DNA of 64,000 nt from Qipengyuania sp. YIM B01966 (GTDB taxonomy: Bacteria > Pseudomonadota > Alphaproteobacteria > Sphingomonadales > Sphingomonadaceae), in the NCBI RefSeq assembly GCF_016461955.1, contig NZ_JADMNM010000001.1:367598-431597 (forward strand). The letters run 5' to 3'. Both the position numbers and the translations under genes were made by a program. This document shows, piece by piece, positions 16,010-25,697 of the stretch. The notes beneath the pieces were generated by a model, which saw nothing but the letters and a program-made list of their open reading frames with translations, had not been told where the DNA came from and searched no databases. Every line of letters begins with the position of its first letter. The stretch's first letter is position 1.

Positions 16010-19009
16010 TCAGAAGCCGGCGTTGAGGCCCAGGAAGAACGAACGACCCACGACGTCGAACCCGCTATACAGCGGCGCGTTGCCAATCAGGTTCGTGTAG
16101 TCTGCCGAGATCCGCGGGGGCTTCTTGTCGAAGATGTTGCGGACGCCCACGGTCATGCCGAACTGTTCCGTCACATCGAACGACACCGATGCGGTGTGCA
16201 GGAAGTAGTCCTTCGTGCGCAGCAGATACTCGTTGGGGTCATAGCCGAACGGTTCGGCATAATCCTGCGAGTCGGTCGCGCCGATCCACTCGACCTGATA
16301 GCGCAGCGACACGTCTTCCATGCCGAAGGTGGCATCGAACTGGCCGGTCCATTCAGGGTTGCTGATCAGCCCGACCACATCGAGGATGTCCTGCGTCGGG
16401 AAGGTCCGCGAGTAACGCTCGAGGAACTGCGTCACCGCCGCGTTGAGGCGCAGCTGGCCGCTGCCGAGCGGAGCCGTGAAGCGGGCGTTGTAGTCGATCC
16501 CGCGGACCCGCGCATCCGAGATGTTCACATAGCTGCTGACCACGGTCAGGGCATTGTTGGCATCACGGCTGATAAGCTCCGGACGGCACGTCGTGCGTTC
16601 CGGGTTGTTGTAGCACTGGCTGAGCACGTTGGCTGCAGTCAGGCGGGCAACACCGTTATCGACTTTGATATCGAAGTAATCGGCCGACAGCGACAGGCCG
16701 AACCGGCCCAGCGAAGGCTGCAGGACGATCCCGCCGGTCAGCGCGGTCGAGGTTTCGGCCGCCAGGCCTGCCTCGGCACCGCCAACACCGATCGAGGTGA
16801 CGCTGCTGCGCTGGATGAAGTCGGCCGGCAGGCCGTCCGCAAGGCAGCGTTCGCGCACGAGCGGATTGGTCACCGCCGCAAGATCGGCACACGGGTCTGT
16901 CGTAGAACCAAGGAACCCGCTGGTCCGGCCCAGGAACTGTTCGAACAGCAGCGGAGCGCGGAACGAGGTGCCGTAGCTACCACGGAAGCTGATCGCCCGG
17001 ATAGGCGAGAACAGCGCGCCGACCTTGTAGGTCCAGTCGCCGCCATAGGAATCATATTCCGTGTAACGGCCCGAGGCGTTGATCGTGAGATCATGGATGA
17101 ACGATTCGCGCACCAGCGGCAGTTCGATTTCGCCGAACACTTCCCACACCGAATCGGTGCCCCGGGTCGGGGTCGAGGAGGTGAAGCCGTAAAGGTTGTT
17201 GCGCTGGCTATCCGGACCCGGCGTGTCATCGATACGCGCCTTGCGATATTCCGCACCGAGCGCAAGCTGGACTTCACCACCCGGCAGGCGGAACAGCGGA
17301 CCGTCGATGTTCGCGGCAAAGGTGCTTTCCGTGTACTTGGTCGTGCCCGTCACCGGATCGGTAACGAAGTCGAACCATGCAGCCGGGAACTGCCCGCCAA
17401 CCACCGCCGGTGTCAGCACGGGAGCGGCGACACAGCCGGAAATATTGATCCGGCAACGGAAGGTGCCATCAGGGTTCGCCACGACGTCAAAGCTCTGCGC
17501 CAGACGATCGGTCAGGATCAGATCCGTCGTGTATTCGGCATCCGACCAGCTCTTGCCGGCGAACAGGTCGTAACGCCAGTTGTAGGGCAGATCGCCGCGG
17601 ATACCGCCGTTGACGCGGGTATAGTCGACCTCCTGACGGTTATTGTAGATGCCGTAATCGGCAAACACGCGAATACCGATCGGCGCGCCGTTTGTGGTCG
17701 GCGTTGCGGCGCCAACCGCACCGGGGAACCGCAGCCCCACGGGGATCAGCGGGCTGCCCAGCGGATAGTCCAGCGTGAACTGACGCTGACCGTCCTGGTT
17801 AGATTTGCGGCGGTTGAACAGGAATTCGGTGTAGATTTCGGCATTGCCGAGAATGTCGAGATCGTAACGGATTTGACCGAACGCGCCAAAGGTTTCGACC
17901 GGCGAGAGCAGGTCTTCCTTCAACAACGCCGGCGAGAACGTGTCGCGAATGTTGGTGCTGAGCGCACCGCCGCCGACGCATTCATAGCCCGGGACAGCGC
18001 CGCCGGCACCAGGCAGCGGGCGGAAGCGGTTGCAAACGCCGGTGTAACCAGCCGGGACGCCCGGGGCGCGAACGACCGTTCCGCCGGCAAGGTTCGGCGT
18101 GCCGATCGTGTTGACCGTGACACCGCCATTTTCGAGCGGGAAGCACTTCACCTGGCCGGTGCGCGGATCGATGTAGTCGCCCGCCCCGAAATCGGAGCCG
18201 TTGGTGCCGTACAGGCCGGTTGGGCAGCTGGCCCATTCGCGATCACCGAACTCGATCGCACTGCGGCGGAAATATTCCAGCGAGCCGAGGACATGCAGCC
18301 GGTCGGTATTGAAGCCGCCGAGCAGCGCCACGCGCTGCGAAATGCCGTCGCCTTCACCCGGAACGCTGACCGATGCGTCGAATTCGACGCCGTTGAGGTC
18401 GCGGCGGGTCACCATGTTGATGACGCCGGCGATTGCGTCCGACCCGTAGATCGACGACGCACCGGTGTTCAGCACTTCGATCCGTTCGAGCACTGCGTTC
18501 GGCAGCACGTTGAGATCGGCAACGCCGACCGCGCCGCGCGAACCAGCCGGCGACACGCGGCGGCCGTTCAGCAGAACTAGCGTGCGCGAGGTGCCCAGGC
18601 CGCGCAGCGACACGGTGTTCACACCGGGGCCGCCGTCGACCACGAACCCGCCATACAGGTTGTTGATCTGCGAGGTGCCGCCAGTGACCTTGGTGGACTG
18701 AAGAACGTCGGTGGTGTTGGTAAACCCGGCCTGCGTGGTTTCGTTGCGGGTGATCACCTGGATCGGATCGGCCGTGTTGAACTGGTCCCGACGCAGGCGC
18801 GAACCGGTAACGACGATCTCACCGTTGTTCTGCGATCCATCAGCCGAAGCAATATCGGTATCGCAAACGCCGTCATTATTATCGTCGACACAGCCAGGGG
18901 CAGCCGGGTTTTCCGGCGCAGCCTGAGCCACTGCCATCTGCGGCGTGAGCGCCAGACCGGCGACGAACGCCGCACCGAATAGCAAGCGGTGCTTGTAAGA
19001 GGTGATCAT
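16010..19009 (-). CDS. TonB-dependent outer-membrane receptor
   Basis: A 999-residue TonB-dependent receptor. The ATG at 19009 has GGGAG 7 nt upstream and begins a signal peptide (MITSYKHRL to QMAVAQ). The mature N-terminus has an odd acidic, cysteine-flanked stretch (GCVDDNNDGVCDTD, about residues 37-50) like a calcium-binding thrombospondin type 3 unit. The TonB-box-like EIVVTGSRL follows, then the plug (VSLRGLGTSRTLVLLNGRRV, and GASSIYGSDAIAGVINMVTRR) and a long barrel ending in Phe (GLNAGF). It is convergent with the preceding plus-strand cluster. Substrate unknown. Confidence 0.93.
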   Translation of the reverse strand: MITSYKHRLLFGAAFVAGLALTPQMAVAQAAPENPAAPGCVDDNNDGVCDTDIASADGSQNNGEIVVTGSRLRRDQFNTADPIQVITRNETTQAGFTNTTDVLQSTKVTGGTSQINNLYGGFVVDGGPGVNTVSLRGLGTSRTLVLLNGRRVSPAGSRGAVGVADLNVLPNAVLERIEVLNTGASSIYGSDAIAGVINMVTRRDLNGVEFDASVSVPGEGDGISQRVALLGGFNTDRLHVLGSLEYFRRSAIEFGDREWASCPTGLYGTNGSDFGAGDYIDPRTGQVKCFPLENGGVTVNTIGTPNLAGGTVVRAPGVPAGYTGVCNRFRPLPGAGGAVPGYECVGGGALSTNIRDTFSPALLKEDLLSPVETFGAFGQIRYDLDILGNAEIYTEFLFNRRKSNQDGQRQFTLDYPLGSPLIPVGLRFPGAVGAATPTTNGAPIGIRVFADYGIYNNRQEVDYTRVNGGIRGDLPYNWRYDLFAGKSWSDAEYTTDLILTDRLAQSFDVVANPDGTFRCRINISGCVAAPVLTPAVVGGQFPAAWFDFVTDPVTGTTKYTESTFAANIDGPLFRLPGGEVQLALGAEYRKARIDDTPGPDSQRNNLYGFTSSTPTRGTDSVWEVFGEIELPLVRESFIHDLTINASGRYTEYDSYGGDWTYKVGALFSPIRAISFRGSYGTSFRAPLLFEQFLGRTSGFLGSTTDPCADLAAVTNPLVRERCLADGLPADFIQRSSVTSIGVGGAEAGLAAETSTALTGGIVLQPSLGRFGLSLSADYFDIKVDNGVARLTAANVLSQCYNNPERTTCRPELISRDANNALTVVSSYVNISDARVRGIDYNARFTAPLGSGQLRLNAAVTQFLERYSRTFPTQDILDVVGLISNPEWTGQFDATFGMEDVSLRYQVEWIGATDSQDYAEPFGYDPNEYLLRTKDYFLHTASVSFDVTEQFGMTVGVRNIFDKKPPRISADYTNLIGNAPLYSGFDVVGRSFFLGLNAGF

Positions 19010-19155
19010 TGAAAACTCCCAGACCCTGGACAAAATACGCCGCCCTTGTGGCAAACGCCGTTCATCGGCGCGACAGAAAATGCCCCTCTCTCGGGGGTGT
19101 AGCGTTATTTGTCTCCTCGCTGTCACCAATTTGCAACAGCGGCTGACTAGGCGCG

Positions 19156-21735
<2,580 letters not shown>

Positions 21736-21763
21736 GGCTGGATGGTTCTCCTGTCAGCCGCCG

Positions 21764-21791
21764 AGATAGTGTTGCTGTTTGGCAACACAAG
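21764..21791 (-). promoter_or_regulatory. Candidate RpoH (heat-shock) promoter of clpB
   Basis: On the minus strand CTTG, a 17-nt spacer and ACTATCT match the alphaproteobacterial RpoH consensus CTTG-N17/18-CYTATNT with one mismatch, 29 nt upstream of the clpB ATG. The spacer overlaps a perfect 7-bp inverted repeat (GTGTTGC/GCAACAC, 21769-21788), which could be an operator or the end of the upstream aminopeptidase transcript. Confidence 0.55.
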
Positions 21792-21804
21792 GTGGTGCGA
21801 ACGA

Positions 21805-23364
21805 TTATTCGCCGGGCCGCCATTGGCGCGCGAGGCTGTCGAGCAGGCGCACGCCGAAGCCCGATGCGCCCGCCGGGGTCAACGGCGCGCTGCTTTCGCG
21901 CCAATCCACCCCGGCAATGTCGAGATGCGCCCAGGGGAGCGTTTCGGGCACGAAATGCGCGATGAAATGGGCCCCCGCGCTGGCCCCCGGCGCGCCGCTG
22001 GCATCGGAGTTCTTGATATCGGCAATGTCCGATTTGATCGCCTTGGCGTAGGTCGGATGCAGCGGCAGCCGCCACAGCGCCTCGCCGCTGGTTTCGGCGG
22101 CAGCTGCAAGACGGTTGGCGGTGGTGTCATCGCGCGCGAACATCCCGGCATATTCGCTACCCAGCGCCGCCCCGACCGATCCGGTCAGCGTGGCGATATC
22201 CACCAATGCAAACGGCTGCCGGCGGTCGATCGTGTACTGGATCGCGTCAGCCAGAACCAGCCGCCCTTCGGCATCGGTGCTGCGGATCTCGATTGTTTGC
22301 CCACCGAACGTGCGGACCACATCGCCCGGGCGCTGGGCATTGTCGCCGGGCATATTCTCGGCCAGTGCAGCCACTGCGACAACGTGGACGGGTGCGCGGC
22401 TCTTGGCGAGCGACAGAGCGGTGGCGACAACCGCTGCCGCGCCCGACATATCCGCCTTCATCGCCCACATCCCGGCATTTGGTTTGAGCGAGATGCCGCC
22501 GCTGTCGAAGGTGATCCCCTTGCCGACCAGCGCCAGCGGCGGGCCTTCTGCGCCGCGATAGGTGACCAGCATCAGCCGCGAGCCACGTGGGCTCCCCTGC
22601 CCGACGCCGACCAGCGCGCCCATATTGAGCCGCCGCATTGCTGCCTCGTCGAGCACTTCGATGGTCACGCCCGGCACTCGGGCAAAGGCGGCGCGGGTAC
22701 GCTCAACGAAGCTTGCGGGATAGATGACGCTGGCCGGCTCGCTCTGCAGATCGCGCGTGAACCGGACCGCTTCGGCCAGATGCGTCTGCCGGCCCGTCCA
22801 TTCAGCGCGGGCCGCATCGGCGCCTGCACCGACGATCGTGACCGGTGCGGCCGGACGATCTTCGCGACCCGATTTGTACCGGTCGAAACGGTATTGGCCC
22901 AGCGTGTAGCCCAGCGCCATTTGTGCCATCGCCGTACTGTCAGGCGCGCCGGCCACCGCCACCGGGGCGTTGGTTGATGACAGTTCCTGCGCGGCGGTGC
23001 CGGCAGCCGTCGCCCAATCGGGCCGGGCGGCATCCGTGCCGATCAGCAGCACCGAGGGTCGCCCGCCGAACCCGCGCAGCAACAGCTTGTCGCCTGCCTC
23101 GCCGGTAAATTTCTCGGCCGCAATCGCCGCTTCAAGCGCCGTGCGCGTGCTGGCATCCACCGGCAAGTCGCCGGGCAGCGCGGCGCCGGTCATGACGATT
23201 GCCAGCGCCGCATCGGCCGGCGCGCTGGCAGCGAACAGGATCGGCCGCTCGGCGCTGTTCTGCGCATTTGTGGCCGCAACGCCTGACCCGACGGTCTGCG
23301 CGGTCACGGGGGCTGGCGTGAGGGCAATGCCGGCCAGCAGCGCGGCGATCAAAGCTGTCTTCAT
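21805..23364 (-). CDS. Exported M17-family leucyl aminopeptidase
   Basis: A 519-residue M17 metallo-aminopeptidase that removes N-terminal residues from peptides. The ATG at 23364 has GGAGAGAG upstream and opens a signal peptide (MKTALIAALL to PVTAQT), so the enzyme is probably periplasmic, unlike the usual cytosolic PepA. The catalytic C-terminal domain has KGITFDSGGISLKPNAGM (metal-binding Lys and Asp) and STDAEGRLVLADA (Asp and Glu ligands plus the catalytic Arg). The N-terminal domain is less conserved. It is divergent from a penicillin-acylase-type gene with 88 nt between them. Confidence 0.9.
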   Translation of the reverse strand: MKTALIAALLAGIALTPAPVTAQTVGSGVAATNAQNSAERPILFAASAPADAALAIVMTGAALPGDLPVDASTRTALEAAIAAEKFTGEAGDKLLLRGFGGRPSVLLIGTDAARPDWATAAGTAAQELSSTNAPVAVAGAPDSTAMAQMALGYTLGQYRFDRYKSGREDRPAAPVTIVGAGADAARAEWTGRQTHLAEAVRFTRDLQSEPASVIYPASFVERTRAAFARVPGVTIEVLDEAAMRRLNMGALVGVGQGSPRGSRLMLVTYRGAEGPPLALVGKGITFDSGGISLKPNAGMWAMKADMSGAAAVVATALSLAKSRAPVHVVAVAALAENMPGDNAQRPGDVVRTFGGQTIEIRSTDAEGRLVLADAIQYTIDRRQPFALVDIATLTGSVGAALGSEYAGMFARDDTTANRLAAAAETSGEALWRLPLHPTYAKAIKSDIADIKNSDASGAPGASAGAHFIAHFVPETLPWAHLDIAGVDWRESSAPLTPAGASGFGVRLLDSLARQWRPGE

Positions 23365-23452
23365 GTCTCTCTCCGCAAACGGTTTTGTCGCCGGCTGTGT
23401 TGACGCCCCTCGGCCGCAGGCGCAAGCACGCAGCCGGTCGAAGGGGTGAGGG

Positions 23453-25675
23453 ATGTCGACGATGGTCAAGCAAAGCCGCGCCGGCAAGGTGCTGACATGG
23501 CTCGGCGGCGGGCTGGCGGCGCTTCTGTTCGCGGGTTTTGTTGCGCTCGCGACATGGGAGCCATTTGCCGCTGCGCCATCCGCCCCGCCGCCCGCACGCG
23601 CCTATTCCGCAGAGATCATCCGCGACGAATTCGGCGTGCCGCATATCAGCGGGCGCACCGATGCCGACGCCGCCTTCGGCATCGCCATTGCCCATGCCGA
23701 GGATGATTTCTTCACCCTGCAGGACGTGCTGGCGATGGCCCGCGGCCGCTATGGCGCGATTGCCGGAGAAAAAGGCGCGCAGGTCGATTACGCGTATCAC
23801 CTGCTCGACGCGCGCGGCACGGCAGAGCGCGAATACCCAAGGCTGCCGGCCGATACCCGCGCGCTGTTCGATGCCTATGCCGCCGGGCTCAATCGCTATG
23901 CCGCAGCGCATCCGCGCGAGGTCAAACTGGGGCGGCTGTTTCCGATCAGCGGGGTCGATGTCGCGGCAGGATTCGCCCTGCGCCAGCCCTTCTTCTTCGG
24001 GCTCGACCAAGTGATCGGGCCGCTGGTGGCGGGCGAGCCCTTGCGGCCCGAAAGCGCGCTGCCAATCCCGGGCCTCACGCCTGCACGCCAGACCGCGCTC
24101 GCTTTGCCGCTGCCGGGCGGCGAGGATGGCGCGCTCGCCGGATCGAACGCCTTTGCCATCGCGCCGAAGAAATCGGGCGACGGGGTGACGCGGCTGGTCT
24201 CCAACGCGCATCAGCCGTGGCGCGGCGGGGTGGCGTGGTACGAATTGCGCGTCGAAAGCGGCCAAGGCTGGCATTTCGCCGGGGCGAGCTTTCCGGGCAG
24301 CCCCTATCCGTTCCTGGGGCATAACGAGCACCTTGGCTGGACCAACACGGTCAACCGCCCCGACCTGATCGACATCTACCGGTTGGTACTGAACAAGGCG
24401 GGCACGCATTACCGGCTTGACGGCCGCTGGCTGCCGCTTGCCAGCCGGACGATCACCCTGCCGGTCAAGGTCGGCCCGCTGACCTTGCCGATCCGCCGGA
24501 CGATCTATCGCAGCGTCCACGGCCCGGTGATCAGGAACAGCAAGGGCGCCTTTGCCATCCGCTATGCCGGGATGGGGAGCCTTGCCCAGCTCGATGCGTA
24601 TTACCGGCTCAACAAGGCGCGTTCGCTGGCCGAGTGGGAGGCGGTGCTGGCGCGCATGGCAATCCCCTCGACCAATTTCCTCTATGCCGATGCCGCGGGC
24701 AACGTCGCCTATGTCTATAACGCCGCCCTGCCCGACCGGCCGCGCGGCTTTGACTGGCGCGGCATCCTGCCGGGCGATATCAGCGCGGCGATCTGGCGCG
24801 GGCCGGTGCGCTATGAGGCGCTCCCGCGCTATGTGAACCCCGCCTCGGGCTGGCTGTTCAACGCCAACAACGCGCCCTTTTCCGCTGCCGGGCCGGGCAG
24901 CGATCTGGCGCAATCCGCTTTCGACCCGGTGCTGGGGATCGAAGCAAAATCCACCAACCGCGCGCGCCGCGCCGCGCGGCTGATGGCCGAAGCAGATGTG
25001 ATCGACCGCCCCACGCTGGAGCGCATCAAATACGATACTGGCTACGAACGCAGCGGTTATGTCGGCCGCGCGCTGGACGAGATCGCCGCGCTCGACCCGC
25101 GCGGGGATCGGCGACTGGCAGCCGCGCAGGCGCTGCTGGCAAGGTGGGATCTCACCGCTGACAATATCGGCCGAGCCGACGCGCTGGCGCTGCTCGTGCT
25201 GAAGGATTTCATGTCGGCCGAATATCAGAACAAGCCATGGCCCGATGCGCGCGAAGAACTGGCCGAAGCAGCCGCCCACCTCATGCGCCATTTCGGCCGG
25301 ATCGATCCCCCGATGAGCGAGGTGCTCCGCCTGCGCCAGAAGCCGGGTCCGCACGCGGTCGACTTGCCGCTGGATGGCGGGAGCGACACCTTGCGCGCGT
25401 CCACCACCTGGGACGTCGAGCCTGACGGGCGATTGGCTGTGCGCCACGGCGACAGCTTCGTGATGTTCGCCGAATGGGCGCCGGGGCAAAAGGTGCGCTC
25501 GCAGTCGATCCAGCCGTTCGGCGCGGCGACTACCCGGCCCGGCTCAATGCATTTCACCGACCAGTCAACGCTGTTCGTCCAGCACCGCTTGAAGCCGGTG
25601 CATTTCTGGCGCGCGGATATTCTGGCCAATACTGTGTCGCGCAAGCGGGTTACAAATGCTCCTGCGCGCCGCTGA
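23453..25675 (+). CDS. Penicillin acylase family (S45, Ntn-hydrolase) protein
   Basis: A 740-residue precursor of an N-terminal-nucleophile amidohydrolase. A membrane/signal segment spans residues 13-35. The alpha-chain region follows (IIRDEFGVPHISG near residue 55, a family hallmark). Autocleavage should occur before Ser231 in LAG-SNAFAIAP, exposing the catalytic serine of the beta chain; NRPDLIDIY and later conserved Asn/Arg residues support the fold. The family hydrolyses amides such as beta-lactam side chains or acyl-homoserine lactones in the periplasm; the substrate cannot be read from the sequence. It precedes an M16 peptidase gene by 22 nt. Confidence 0.9.
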   Translation: MSTMVKQSRAGKVLTWLGGGLAALLFAGFVALATWEPFAAAPSAPPPARAYSAEIIRDEFGVPHISGRTDADAAFGIAIAHAEDDFFTLQDVLAMARGRYGAIAGEKGAQVDYAYHLLDARGTAEREYPRLPADTRALFDAYAAGLNRYAAAHPREVKLGRLFPISGVDVAAGFALRQPFFFGLDQVIGPLVAGEPLRPESALPIPGLTPARQTALALPLPGGEDGALAGSNAFAIAPKKSGDGVTRLVSNAHQPWRGGVAWYELRVESGQGWHFAGASFPGSPYPFLGHNEHLGWTNTVNRPDLIDIYRLVLNKAGTHYRLDGRWLPLASRTITLPVKVGPLTLPIRRTIYRSVHGPVIRNSKGAFAIRYAGMGSLAQLDAYYRLNKARSLAEWEAVLARMAIPSTNFLYADAAGNVAYVYNAALPDRPRGFDWRGILPGDISAAIWRGPVRYEALPRYVNPASGWLFNANNAPFSAAGPGSDLAQSAFDPVLGIEAKSTNRARRAARLMAEADVIDRPTLERIKYDTGYERSGYVGRALDEIAALDPRGDRRLAAAQALLARWDLTADNIGRADALALLVLKDFMSAEYQNKPWPDAREELAEAAAHLMRHFGRIDPPMSEVLRLRQKPGPHAVDLPLDGGSDTLRASTTWDVEPDGRLAVRHGDSFVMFAEWAPGQKVRSQSIQPFGAATTRPGSMHFTDQSTLFVQHRLKPVHFWRADILANTVSRKRVTNAPARR

Positions 25676-25697
25676 ATATCATCAATCGGGGACCAAG

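Noticed and set aside
15896-18580. 894-codon plus-strand frame opposite the second TonB-dependent receptor, and similar antisense frames at 9412-11670, 23132-25489 and 38906-41197
   Set aside because: All lie antisense to genes with clear domains and have Arg/Ala/Gly-rich compositions typical of shadow frames at high GC.
21764-21791. CIRCE (HrcA) element before clpB
   Set aside because: The inverted repeat GTGTTGC/GCAACAC does not match the CIRCE arms; an RpoH-type promoter fits better.
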